A stretch of 64,000 nt of DNA, taken from Siphonodentalium dalli. Taxonomy: Eukaryota; Mollusca; Scaphopoda; Gadilida; Siphonodentaliidae. The position numbers and the translations under genes are program-made. Under the pieces are notes generated by a model. The model saw only the letters and a program-made list of their open reading frames with translations, was not told the DNA's origin and searched no databases. The stretch covers positions 135,659,990-135,723,989 of the forward strand of contig CP136067.1 of NCBI GenBank assembly GCA_032622095.1, written 5' to 3'. Positions 19,672 to 29,785 of the stretch are shown piece after piece (within the stretch, counting starts at the first letter, position 1; the number at the start of each line of letters is the position of its first letter).

Positions 19672-21390
19672 ATGATGTTTGATAATATTGATATTGATAA
19701 TGATGATAACGTATGTTTATTATGTAATCAAGATCATACATGTATACAATGTTATATGCCTTCAAAAAACGTGCATTTACGACTGAGTCAATCCGAAAAC
19801 CCCATAAAGATGAATATTGCTCATCCGATTGAGATAAATTTAGATAAAATTAGTTGCAGGGATAGTTCTGATGTAAAATGTGTACATCAATGTTGTTTTG
19901 ATGGGTCCTTACACTCTGAACATCACGTGGTGAGTCAACTTAATTATTCACAAGAGGCTAATTCAAGCCACAGTAAACCAGGCCCAGATTGTATGTCAAA
20001 TTATAGCGAACATGGGCGTGACTCACAATCCGAAAATAAGAAGCATGTAGACTTTAAATTACCACATGAGTCATGTTTGATGGGAAATGATGCATTATTG
20101 CCCCGGAACGCTAAGTCACATAAATGCTCCGAAGCATCAAATTCTACAGATTTATGTACCCTTAAGCACGTCAGAGAATTGCTGCATAAAGATTGTATAC
20201 ATGTGCATGATTACCATACTTATAGTGACCCAACTAATGTTTCTAGTACTGATCGAACACCAGCCACCGAAGTAGATTTCGTTAATCATAATACTCCGTT
20301 AAATGACCATAGCATTGTACCAAGCGATTGTTTTGACGGGTCTTTGGCTAGACATCACATGACCAACCCTACTCATGTTGATTACAGAACAATGCTCATG
20401 CGAAGTCCAATGAAACGCGACAATACAATGAGCTGTTTTGACGGGACACTGTCTAGACATCACATGACCTATAATATGGCCCAAGCTGAACACAGTCCGG
20501 TCATTGAAGCGATAAATATTTATTGCCGGGAACCACACAACAACCCCCGCGTGACAAGCAATAACCATACTCTGAATTTTAACAGCCATGACCCAAGCGT
20601 ATTTTATCCGCTATGTTGTGACGATGGATCACTCACAGGTGACTTAATCGAGGATGACCCAAACCATAACGAACCGAACAGAATGATTAGCAATCACTTG
20701 CCCATTGGAGATAAACCACTTGCACTAAATTTCAGGGAGAATAGATCTGATTTAGAACTGTCAAATACCTTACGAGAGGCCCACTCGGTAATACATGACA
20801 ATGTAAACATGACACATACCGTTAACGAGATCAGTGAAAATTGTATTAATAGTCCATGTTTGTTGAATCATTATGTTAATGAATTTGATTGTGTTTTTAA
20901 TTTATGTGATAGTACTAGTACGATTAATAAATCGAACAATGCTGACGACTTTAAAATGAAAAATTATGGTGCTATGGGTGAGGCGCTTTTTAAAAGAAAT
21001 GATGTCCCATGTGAAGACAAAAATGAGCTAACATGCAAATTAATGAGTTCGCGACATACATGCATAAATTATGACATCGTTGTGGATAAAACATTAATCG
21101 GTGAACCATTGGTATTAAACCACAACACAGACGCATGTCATGAAAGAAAAAATGGAACAGAAAATATTCTCCATGATATCTCACGGTTAACCCACTCTGC
21201 TTGTGCTAAAGTACCAACTGACAAACATACTGTTGATAATAGTTATGATCATAAATATGAATACAATATTATTCATGAACGAATTTTGAATTATGATGTC
21301 CAAAATAAGATTGAAATAACAAATCTCAAACCATGCAATCCAATTGTTAGAAGAAATATCAAGTGTGGATGCTATTTCAAATATAACTGA
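19672..21390 (+). CDS. LINE middle ORF, Cys/His-rich, unknown role
   Basis: 572 codons with no stop, rich in Asn, His, Cys and Asp. I do not recognise it. The N-terminus has CLLCNQDHTCIQC (residues 15-27), which could bind one zinc. A short motif C-F/D-D-G-S/T-L occurs four times (residues ~75, 220, 255, 316), twice continued as L-x-R-HHMT. The rest is low in hydrophobic residues and probably disordered. It starts about 12 nt after the stop of the in-register ORF1 frame. It overlaps the endonuclease frame by 46 nt (-1/+1), so it is either a separate ORF or an N-terminal extension of ORF2 split by one indel. Length without stops argues it was under selection. Confidence 0.6.
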   Translation: MMFDNIDIDNDDNVCLLCNQDHTCIQCYMPSKNVHLRLSQSENPIKMNIAHPIEINLDKISCRDSSDVKCVHQCCFDGSLHSEHHVVSQLNYSQEANSSHSKPGPDCMSNYSEHGRDSQSENKKHVDFKLPHESCLMGNDALLPRNAKSHKCSEASNSTDLCTLKHVRELLHKDCIHVHDYHTYSDPTNVSSTDRTPATEVDFVNHNTPLNDHSIVPSDCFDGSLARHHMTNPTHVDYRTMLMRSPMKRDNTMSCFDGTLSRHHMTYNMAQAEHSPVIEAINIYCREPHNNPRVTSNNHTLNFNSHDPSVFYPLCCDDGSLTGDLIEDDPNHNEPNRMISNHLPIGDKPLALNFRENRSDLELSNTLREAHSVIHDNVNMTHTVNEISENCINSPCLLNHYVNEFDCVFNLCDSTSTINKSNNADDFKMKNYGAMGEALFKRNDVPCEDKNELTCKLMSSRHTCINYDIVVDKTLIGEPLVLNHNTDACHERKNGTENILHDISRLTHSACAKVPTDKHTVDNSYDHKYEYNIIHERILNYDVQNKIEITNLKPCNPIVRRNIKCGCYFKYN

Positions 21391-23806
21391 ATCAAGCGGT
21401 AAAATTGTCCATGAACTGGATCAGCAAATTCTTTCAGATATCCTAAAAGACACCCAGGAAATATTGAATGACATTTGCACGACTGATATTAATTCCACTA
21501 ATGCTATTACTAACAATGTACATTGTGATGATATTGATGATACACACATACACACAAATGTTATTACTAGTGGTGATATCAGTGGGGCTGATGTTAAGGG
21601 TGAGTTCAGTTTTCTGACATTAAATGTATGTGGTCTTCGAAACAAATTAGAATACCCAGAATTCCAAGAACTGTGTTCAAAACATGATGTTCTCTGCTTT
21701 ATGGAAACAAAGACTGATGACTGTGATCAGTTAAATCATAGTGGGTACACACTATACATGAAAAATAGACAAAAGCTATCACGAATACGGTCCGGTGGGA
21801 TAGTGATCGGAATTAAGGACGAACTAGTCCCTTTCTCGAAAATTATTGAAACAAATTCTAAATTTGTACAATGGATTGAGATTAAGAAATGTGTGGCGCA
21901 GCACAAAATTCACATCATTATAGGTGCAGTATACATACCTCCAGAAGGAAGTAGTTACACTTCAAAAGACGCATTCATCGAAATTGAAAGTGACTACTGC
22001 ACTTTAGCTAATCGCACAAATAACATTTTCCTAACAGGCGACTTCAATGCGCGTACAGCATGTTCCACTGATATCAACATTATTGATGAAAATTTCGAAG
22101 AGTTCCAATGCACCCCTGATTCCTTCCTGTTTTCAGAGCAGCTGTTTTATCTGAATATGACTTGTATGCCTGTACATAGACAAAGTCAAGATCTATCCAA
22201 AAACGTATATGGGACCCTACTGCTAGATTTGTGTCGACATAATGAATTTGTTATCTTGAATGGTAGAGCAGGAAGTGATAGTGGTTACGGCGCATTGACA
22301 AGCCGAGCGGCGTCCCTTATTGACTATAGCATATGCCATGCTGCAGCACTGCCTTATATATCAGACTTCCGGGTACTTCCTTTTAATCCACTGACTTCAG
22401 ATATTCATTGTGGCATTATAACTACCTTAAAATTTAACGATATCCGCACATGCGAGAATTTTGAAGATCTATCGTCTAGCTGCGAAAATAGTGTAAAAAG
22501 ATGGGACCCAGAAAAACGCTTAGAATTTATCGCAAATATTAACTACCACGACATTGCTGGAATATGGCACTTGTTAGATGTGATCAATGTAGAAGATATT
22601 AGCCCAGGCACGATAAACGAACTGACTAGTTCAATCGCCAATGTTATGACAACAGCCGCTGTGGAGACTTTAGGTGTATATAATAAAAAGTCACGACCAC
22701 GCGCGTCAATCAAGACCAAACCATGGTTCAATGATGCGTGTCGTAATGCACGCAAGTTATACCGCAAAGCTACAAGGGAGAACCATAGATTGCGGTCAGC
22801 CAGTTCCGACCGAGAAATGAAAGCCGCTGCACGCTCTTATAAATCAGAGATGGATAAAGCAATTAAATCGCACCGTGATCTTGTGACTTATGAAATGACG
22901 TCCATGCAGCGAAGTAATCCAAAACAATTTTGGAAAAGGCTCAGGGACAGTAACTCTAATCGTATTGGTGTTAATTTAGATGACTTAGCTAATTATTTTC
23001 GCGATGTCAACGCTATTAGACACGATGATAACCCTGTTGTAGAGAGAACTATAAAGGCACACTTTAGCATTGATGCTAACCCTGAACTAAACATGCCAAT
23101 TACCGAGTTCGAAATACAACAGTCGATTAATACTTTGAAAAACAATAAATCATCCGGCCACGACCGCATTGTCAATGAGTATATCATTGCCTCATCCGAA
23201 GTCTTTGTCAGCATATACCGTAAGTTATTTAATATCATACTGGATACTGGTCTCATACCCGAAGACTGGGTAACTGGAACGATTGTCCCTCTCTATAAAA
23301 ACAAAGGAAATTTAAGTGACCCAGGTAATTATAGGCCGATAACGATCTTGAGTTGTTTTGGTAAGTTATTTACAAAGATATTGTCAAATAGGCTCACACA
23401 ATATGTCGAAAAATATGAAATACTCTCAGAAAACCAGACTGGTTTCAGAAAAAATTATTCAACCCTCGACAATATATTTGTGCTACATTTGTTGTTCGAA
23501 ATTAGTAGAAAATTGAAAAAGAAACTAATATGTGCGTTTGTTGACTTCCAGAAAGCCTTTGATACCGTGTGGAGACAGGGGCTCTGGTCCAAACTTGTAA
23601 AAAGTGGAATCAATGGTAAATTGTTTAGGGTCATCGTCAACATGTATAACCATGTGAAATCATGTGTCCGTGTAAATGGCGAGCTATCAGCTTATTTTCC
23701 ATGTTATGCGGGGGTTCGCCAAGGTGAGAACTTATCCCCACTGTTGTTTTCCTTGTATTTGAATGATTTGGAAGAATTTTCCTTGAAAACTGCACAGTGG
23801 GACTGA
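21344..23806 (+). CDS. LINE ORF2: APE endonuclease and RT (main part)
   Basis: 820-codon frame. From ~residue 87 an AP-endonuclease-like domain: FLTLNVCGLRNK, FMETKTD, AVYIPPEGSSY, FLTGDFNAR (~230), SLIDYSIC and TSDIHCG (~350). Reverse transcriptase follows: GHDRIVNEYI, GTIVPLYKNKG, NYRPITILSCFGKLFTKIL, ENQTGFRKNYST, AFVDFQKAFDTVW (motif A, ~731) and AGVRQGENLSPLLFSLYLND (motif B, ~789). The frame ends early: the catalytic YADD box is in the next frame, so a single indel near 23790 broke the protein. The expected product is the nicking and cDNA-synthesis enzyme of LINE transposition. Confidence 0.92.
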   Translation: MLEEISSVDAISNITESSGKIVHELDQQILSDILKDTQEILNDICTTDINSTNAITNNVHCDDIDDTHIHTNVITSGDISGADVKGEFSFLTLNVCGLRNKLEYPEFQELCSKHDVLCFMETKTDDCDQLNHSGYTLYMKNRQKLSRIRSGGIVIGIKDELVPFSKIIETNSKFVQWIEIKKCVAQHKIHIIIGAVYIPPEGSSYTSKDAFIEIESDYCTLANRTNNIFLTGDFNARTACSTDINIIDENFEEFQCTPDSFLFSEQLFYLNMTCMPVHRQSQDLSKNVYGTLLLDLCRHNEFVILNGRAGSDSGYGALTSRAASLIDYSICHAAALPYISDFRVLPFNPLTSDIHCGIITTLKFNDIRTCENFEDLSSSCENSVKRWDPEKRLEFIANINYHDIAGIWHLLDVINVEDISPGTINELTSSIANVMTTAAVETLGVYNKKSRPRASIKTKPWFNDACRNARKLYRKATRENHRLRSASSDREMKAAARSYKSEMDKAIKSHRDLVTYEMTSMQRSNPKQFWKRLRDSNSNRIGVNLDDLANYFRDVNAIRHDDNPVVERTIKAHFSIDANPELNMPITEFEIQQSINTLKNNKSSGHDRIVNEYIIASSEVFVSIYRKLFNIILDTGLIPEDWVTGTIVPLYKNKGNLSDPGNYRPITILSCFGKLFTKILSNRLTQYVEKYEILSENQTGFRKNYSTLDNIFVLHLLFEISRKLKKKLICAFVDFQKAFDTVWRQGLWSKLVKSGINGKLFRVIVNMYNHVKSCVRVNGELSAYFPCYAGVRQGENLSPLLFSLYLNDLEEFSLKTAQWD

Positions 23807-24038
23807 AAACTGTAGACGCGGAGATAGGTGACAAATTGAACTACTATTTGAAGATATTCATGATTCTTTACGCCGACGATACAGTTATTATGGCGGAAAC
23901 ACCTAAAGGGTTACAGCAACAACTCGATATTTTTGAAAAATATTGTAGTCAATGGAAATTAACAGTCAATGTGGATAAAACAAAAATATTAAATTTATCT
24001 AAAGCGAGTCTATGCAAGAAAGTCTCGTTTCTGTTTAA
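23797..24038 (+). pseudogene. LINE RT, YADD segment after frameshift
   Basis: GLKTVDAEIGDKLNYYLKIF then MILYADDTVIMAETPKGLQQ (motif C with the two catalytic Asp) and KLTVNVDKTKILNLS. This continues ORF2 in the third frame. It is cut at KVSFLFKG by a TTAA-inserted MITE; coding resumes in the same frame at 24537. Confidence 0.88.
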
Positions 24039-24532
24039 AGGTACGGTTGGCCTTGGTGGTGGGTATCCTGTGAAAATATTTCCACCCGTCAAAAACCGTC
24101 ACAAACAGAAAGAACATCAAAATGTAGACAGACTTTTTCCGTATACAAATAAGAAATATCGCATAAACAGTATGTTATTGTCATATGTTGACCATTGTTA
24201 TGTAAACAAAAGCATAAAAAAGTTACTTTTCTGGTGTTTGTTTATATTATGATGGTAAACATAAAGAGCGTTCTTTGTTGGTGAATTCCTGATATGGAAC
24301 TAATAAAGAGCGTTTATGCCATTTGTGTGTGATTAGCCAGTAGCATTGTGCTGTCTTCTGTAACACAATCAGGCTCTTGCTTAGGTAAAATATAGTAGGT
24401 CTTTGTGATAACATGTTGTTTACGCGATGGTCATGGTAAATATGAACGAAACTGTATGCGTTTTAATGATTTTCTGTTTACGGTGATTGGAACAAATATG
24501 AATATTTTCGACAACTAAGGCCTCACGTGCCT
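24039..24532. mobile_element. TTAA-flanked MITE inside the RT gene, 494 bp
   Basis: TTAA at 24035-24038 and 24533-24536. Termini AGGTACGGTTGGCCTT and the complement of AAGGCCTCACGTGCCT match at 12 of 16 positions. Removing the insert plus one TTAA restores the reading frame across FLFKG-KKIDTVNNFNYLGI, proving a secondary insertion. The open frame that runs to 24252 is read-through into the MITE. Confidence 0.8.
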
Positions 24533-25554
24533 TTAAAGGGAAGAAAATTGATACCGTTAACAATTTTAATTACCTTGGCATAATATTTTGTAAATCCGGC
24601 TCCTTTACGATGGCGAAAAAAACATTGGTAGAAAAAGCCACTCGTGCCATGTACTCCTTAATCGGGAAATCACGCAAACACTGCCTTTCTGTTAAAAATC
24701 AACTGGACTTGTTCGATTTGCATGTTACCCCGATATTGCTATATGGTTGTGAAGTATGGGGGTTTGGCAACAATGATGTTCTGGAAAAAGTCCACCGTAC
24801 ATTTCTTAAACACGTCCTTAAACTTAGGCCATCAACCCCAAATTATATGGTGTACGGGGAATGTGGAAGACTACCATTGCAGATACAGATATATACAAGA
24901 ATGATGAAGTTCTGGAGTAAGATCATGAACAGTAACGGCGGTAGATATCAAAAGCTAATTTTCAAACTAGCACATTCGATGTTCGATATAAACGACGACA
25001 GATTCCCCTGGTTACATAAAGTTTATAATATATTAGAAGACAACGGACAAATACTCTATTGGCACATGGAACAGATACCGGATAGCAACCAACTTATCTC
25101 ATACATGAAATGTAGTTTAATATCCCAGTTTAGAAAATCATGGGAAACGGACTTAAACAACTCGAGCCGAGGCCGCATATATAGAATTTTCAAGCACGAT
25201 TTGTCATTCGAAAATTATCTTGTAACACTCAACATAGCAAATCGTTTCATCTTGTGTAAATTTAGAACAAGCAATCATCGACTCCCGATTGAAATAGGCC
25301 GTTGGAGAAACTCCGAACAATCCGATCGTGTATGCCAACTCTGCAAATCCGGTAAAATTGGAGACGAGTTCCACTACCTTCTCGAGTGCGAAAGCTTATA
25401 TAAAGCCAGGCGTCGTTTATTAACAACGCTAACGGACAAACGCCCCAATACAATCACTATGAGCGAACTACTTAATCAGAAAAATCCAACAAGCCTACGA
25501 CGACTATGTGATTTTATTAAAATTGTTAACCGCGAACTATCGAATATTGAATGA
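24533..25554 (+). pseudogene. LINE RT thumb and C-terminal zinc knuckle
   Basis: Continues IDTVNNFNYLGIIFCKSG, then VTPILLYGCEVWGFGN (RT C-terminal conserved block) and VCQLCKSGKIGDEFHYLLEC. The last is a C-X2-C-X9-H-X4-C zinc knuckle typical of LINE ORF2 C-termini. Ends at TGA 25552. In frame with the upstream YADD segment once the MITE is excised. Confidence 0.88.
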
Positions 25555-25935
25555 TTATAATATATAATATTGAAGCGATTGTAATACTCCATATGGTATT
25601 ATAAAGATAACTTGAATATGTAGTATTGATACACTGATAACTAACTCTGTGTGTGTATGTGTGCACAAAATGTATATGTTCACTTCTAGATATATTATTA
25701 CTATTAATGAATAATGTTATATATATAGCAATGACAGTGCTATTATATTTATTTATAATGTGTTTATTGGTATTTATTTATAATGTGTTTATTTATATTT
25801 ATTTATAATAATGTGTATAATATGCTTATATATGTACCATGATATATGTAAATAGTGTACAAATGTTATCTCGATACCTATGTATTATAGGTCATGAGAA
25901 TAAAGAATTGAATTGAGTGTGAACTGGAAGTAGCC
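25555..25935 (+). other. LINE 3' UTR
   Basis: AT-rich, with repeated TTTATTTATAATGTG units, ending at AATAAAGAATTGAATTGAG (~25915). No gene. Confidence 0.55.
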
Positions 25936-27688
25936 CCCCTTACCGAAATCATTAGCCATCTGTTAGCCATTCTTTAGCACTCAGAAGAGAAGGAATGATG
26001 GCTTACTGATGGCTAGTAGTTTTCAGAGGATATGGATGGCTAATGCAAAATTTAGCCATCGAGGCTAGGTGATGGCTAGATGATGGCTTATTAGCCATCG
26101 CTTAGCCCTCCTATAGGCCGAAATATTTAAATGAGCTAAGCCATCGCTTAGCCCTCGATGGATGGATGGCTAGTAGGCCGATGGCTAGTAGGCCGATGGC
26201 TAGTACACTACTGATGGCTTGTAAGCTGATGGCTAGTAGGCCGATGGCTAGTAAGCCGATGGCTAGTAGGCCGATGGCTAGTAGGCTGATGGCTAGTAAG
26301 CCGATGGCTAGTAGGCCGATGGCTAGTAGACCAATGGCTAGTTAGCCCTGGACATTTAGTGATGGCTATGTTATATAACTTGCTTCAGGAGGAATAACTC
26401 TTTGGCATCATCTATTTGAGAATGAATTATCTTTAAAATAATATGTTATATCATAAAAATAATTTTTAACAACATATTTAACAATGTCCATTATTTTTGT
26501 TATCTTTTGCCAAGTTTTCATCATAAATACAGTGGAAACGATTTGCAATTGTATCACTGGACACCCGGACTGCATGCTATATGGAATCATGCAACATCTT
26601 CACATTAGGCTGGGCCAGCCAAAGATTTCTGCAGATTTTTGTCAAAATTCAAAAGAAAATAGTCTGGTCAACTTCAAGATAAATCTTTAACCCTTCCAAT
26701 ATGAGAACTATATATGCTGGTGCAGCATTAAAGAACCTGGTTCCAGCTGAATTCTCTTATATATGCGAGTTTGCCATCTATAGGGATCAAGCCTTATATA
26801 AGAGAATTTACTGGCTAGCTGGAGAATTGCATTGGTACAGGATTTTCAAAAATTTTTAAGAAGCTCCCATTGGAATGGTTAAATATGAATATGTTTTTTT
26901 CAAGATGTTTAATGTGTCATATCATGCCCAATAAATTAGAAAATATAGTGCTGAGGATTGTACTTACCAATTTCCAGATTAATTTGTATATACATGTATC
27001 TTAGTGGCAGCAGGATATTTTCTCAGAATCTCAGGCAGAATGTTTGATAAACATGCGGATTTCTGAGAGTTATTTCACAACTTTTAAAATTAGCAGGCTC
27101 AGCTATCTTGAAGCCATTACAGTTCTAGTCCAATGAATCTCAACTAAAGAAATCACAAGTTTACTAAGACTGCTAAGAACATAAGTATAAACAATACTGG
27201 AACAACAAACTTGAGAGCAGTGAATATAGACTAGCAGTTACAATTCAAATGTTGTTGAGTAAAATATCCCAGGATGCATTTATGCAGCCTCTATCTGGTT
27301 GGACCAACATATGGCAGCCATATGTCAGGTCTATGGCAGCTAGTCTCAGGAGAGAAGGTCTCCTAACCATTAATATGACTTTGGTGAAGGCTAATAACAT
27401 TTGAATGTTAAAATTTCTCCAGTCTGATGGTTATGGAATAAATTATTAACCACCAGTAATGATGGCTAGTGAATATAATTCCATGTTGTTAGCCATCGAC
27501 TAACCATCACCTTAGCCATCACCAGAAATTCTTCCTGATTGGATGGCTACCTAAGCCATCACACCCCTTCTTATTCTTCATGAGTGCTAATATAACTATA
27601 GTGATGGTTTATCTTAGCCATCATTGGTCTCTGGTGGCTAAGCGAGGGCTTAGGGATGGCTTAATAAGCCATTCTGTTCGGTAAGGGG
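25936..27688. mobile_element. 1.75-kb TIR element with subterminal AGCCATC repeats
   Basis: Left end CCCCTTACCGAA, right end TTCGGTAAGGGG, perfect inverted 12-mers. Numerous TTAGCCATC / GATGGCTAA motifs fill both subterminal regions in opposite orientations. The left one is expanded to a minisatellite (26150-26345). The interior has unique sequence and a decayed hairpin MITE (about 26740-26840). No transposase seen and no clear target duplication. Confidence 0.65.
26150..26345. repeat. 15-bp minisatellite GATGGCTAGTAGGCC
   Basis: About 13 head-to-tail copies of GATGGCTAGTAGGCC with small changes (AAGCC, AGGCT). It derives from the AGCCATC subterminal motif of the surrounding TIR element. Confidence 0.85.
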
Positions 27689-28617
27689 CCGGCCAGTAAC
27701 AGAATGGAATAGAAGTGAGCGATATGAGCACGCTACTAACTCCCCTAAAAGATGAAAAATATGTATGACAACAGAAACCTGGAGTTAGCGGTAAATAGCC
27801 AAAGAAAATTCATGTTTGAATATTAAACTTGTGTATTCTAAATTTGCTGTAGATGGCGGTGGAGGGGTGGAGGAGGGTGAAAAGTATTTGAAGAATTAAT
27901 TGTTTTTCAAGCCAACCAAATTTAACAAGCTACCTTGTTGGTAAACTGCAGATGAATAATTAATTAGACAGATCACGGATGAATAATTAATTAGACAGAT
28001 CACGCTTTGCTCCCAAAATGACCTCCTCAATGAAAAGTAGTTTGTTTATGTTTCAGATGAAAGCTGTTATGATAAAATTGACTAGGGAAGGTGAATGATT
28101 CTATCACCTATGTATTTTCTAACAGATCATTCATTTAAATGTTTCAGATATTTACTATATAACAACTACACTGATAATACAATTAAAAACACAGAAAATA
28201 CCTGGATATAAATGCGCCTAATACCAACAGGTAACCGGTAACCCGATCCATAAACCGGTAATGGAGCTTTCTTCATTACCGGCATCAATGCATTGACATT
28301 TTCCAATGTTTACTTTCAAGTTTTGATTAAACTTTGGTATCCTATTGGACTAATTAGGCTTTTTTATCGGTTATACCACTGTAACAGTAATGTTTACAAT
28401 GGTTTAGACATTTGATATCTTATTATCGGAGAGTTATTAATAATGAAAATAACAATAAATTTAATCTATTTTTTCATGTACTTGTTGATGATAGTTGCTT
28501 TACAGATTTTAATATTATTTCGCATGAGTCCTTGAATGTGAGTTTTCACTTTTCTGAATGCTTATGCTAGATATTTTGAAAATAGTAGTGAAAATACATT
28601 AATAACTTCAAATGAAG
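27689..28617. other. Intron 9, unassigned
   Basis: No gene. A duplicated ATGAATAATTAATTAGACAG (27950-28005) and a short GGTAACCGGTAACCCG repeat (28230) are the only structure seen. Confidence 0.35.
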
Positions 28618-28898
28618 TTAACCCTTTCTGTACTTGATGGATTCTCCCATCCATTCGGTTATAAAAGTATATACATTTGAATGGCCTATTATTCATCTGG
28701 AGGGATGTTCAGGTAGTTTAAGCAGACGACAGGCAACCAAAGAGATAATACAAGTGCAGAAGAATTTCTGTTCATAGGTGGGAAATGTTCAGATAATGAG
28801 TTCAACAAATGACCTATAGTCATTGATTGAACTTATTATCTGAACATTTCCTGAGGGATAACTACTCATCAATGAGCATTTAGTAAAGAAATGGTTAA
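28618..28898. mobile_element. TTAA-flanked MITE, CCCTTTCTATCCTAAA family
   Basis: TTAACCCTTTCTGTACTTGA to AGTAAAGAAATGGTTAA, with an internal hairpin around AATGTTCAGATAATGAGTTC / GAACTTATTATCTGAACATT. Same family as 13373-13642. Confidence 0.65.
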
Positions 28899-28914
28899 TG
28901 AAACCTTTATTTCA

Positions 28915-29209
28915 TACAGTAATGCCCTAAATAATCGACTCATTGAACACAGCAGAATTATGGGTAACTTTTCAGGATTTAGTCGGAAATATGGCTTGTT
29001 GCAATTCATTGGAAAGCTCTCAGTGAGAGTTTTCCAATGAATGGCAACAAGCCTTATTTCCGACTAAATCCTGAAAAGTTACCCATAATTCTGCTGTGGT
29101 TTGAGAGCTTTCCAATGAATGGCAACAAGCCATATTTCCGACTAAATCCTGAAAAGTTACCAATAATTCTTCTGTGGTTAAGGAGTCGATTATTTAGGGC
29201 ATTACTGTA
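28915..29209. mobile_element. TA-flanked foldback MITE with extra arm
   Basis: TACAGTAATGCCC to GGGCATTACTGTA. The right arm is partly duplicated (AGAGCTTTCCAATGAATGGC appears twice), giving 295 bp instead of ~215. Its end is 21 nt from the 3' splice site of exon 10. Confidence 0.8.
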
Positions 29210-29230
29210 CCTGGCAATAATCTGTTTCAG

Positions 29231-29366
29231 TTAAGAAATTTAAAAATAAGTTAGAAGAGAAACAGCTGGTTGAGTGGCAGGGTGTCATCGTGCAGCAGTA
29301 TCTACAGAAACTCAACTTCAGTGAATCACACACAATCGATGAAATTGTCAAGAGCAACACAGAGAA
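29231..29366 (+). CDS. TRPM2: TRPM2-like exon 10 (connecting helix)
   Basis: 136 nt, phase 1 to 2, acceptor CTGTTTCAG, donor GTATGA. Begins by completing a Val codon and encodes KKFKNKLEEKQLVEWQGVI and QQYLQKLNFSESHTIDEIV. These correspond to the KQLKNKLEKNEEAALLSWE helix of human TRPM2. It is separated from exon 9 by about 12 kb of transposable elements. A foldback MITE ends 21 nt before it and a TTAA-flanked MITE starts 20 nt after it. The weak donor (AA|GTATGA) was chosen because it gives the phase that exon 11 needs; reading through would enter the MITE. Confidence 0.85.
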
Positions 29367-29386
29367 GTATGAAAAGATTAATCACC

Positions 29387-29785
29387 TTAACCCTTTACCC
29401 AACAGAACGGCCCTGTGCCAATGCATTCTCTTATATATGCGAGTCGACCATAGGTCGCCTCGCATATATAAGAGAATGCATTGGCTTAACACATTAAAAA
29501 TTATAAAATTGTTAAAGAATGTAAGAAAAAATGGTAAAAAGTGTTAAAAAAAGATTTTTTTTAGGCCAATGCATTCTCTTATATATGCGAGGCGACCTAT
29601 GGTCGACTCGCATATATAAGAGAATGCATTGGCACAGGGCTAACTGTAACTATCACAATGTGGTCAAGGAGCCGGTTCCAATGATATCCATATTTGTATG
29701 GTTCTATTGAGACAGACCGAAGATATTTTAGGCTGTTGAAGCTGTATTTGGCCGGTTTTGGCCGGTTTGTTGGGTAAAGGGTTAA
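29387..29785. mobile_element. Double-hairpin MITE, TTAA + CCCTTTACCCAACA termini
   Basis: TTAACCCTTTACCCAACA at the left and TGTTGGGTAAAGGGTTAA at the right are exact inverted termini. Two hairpin cassettes, at 29416-29486 and 29565-29637, are reverse complements of each other. The left TTAA is 20 nt past the exon 10 donor. A second copy lies at 56763-57133. Confidence 0.85.

Larger units (their letters stand above)
17630..25915 (+). mobile_element. Non-LTR retrotransposon (LINE), about 8.3 kb
   Basis: A nearly full-length LINE in the sense orientation inside intron 9: leader, ORF1 (17846-19570), a Cys/His-rich frame (19672-21390), APE-type endonuclease plus reverse transcriptase (21344-25554), then a 360-bp AT-rich 3' UTR. 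The end AATAAAGAATTGAATTGAG looks like short (ATTGA) repeats in place of poly(A). The copy is inactive, with frameshifts near 19510, 21344-21390 and 23790 and a MITE at 24039-24532. The left boundary is a guess. Clade was not assigned; endonuclease plus an SGNH-bearing ORF1 recalls CR1-like elements. Confidence 0.85.
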
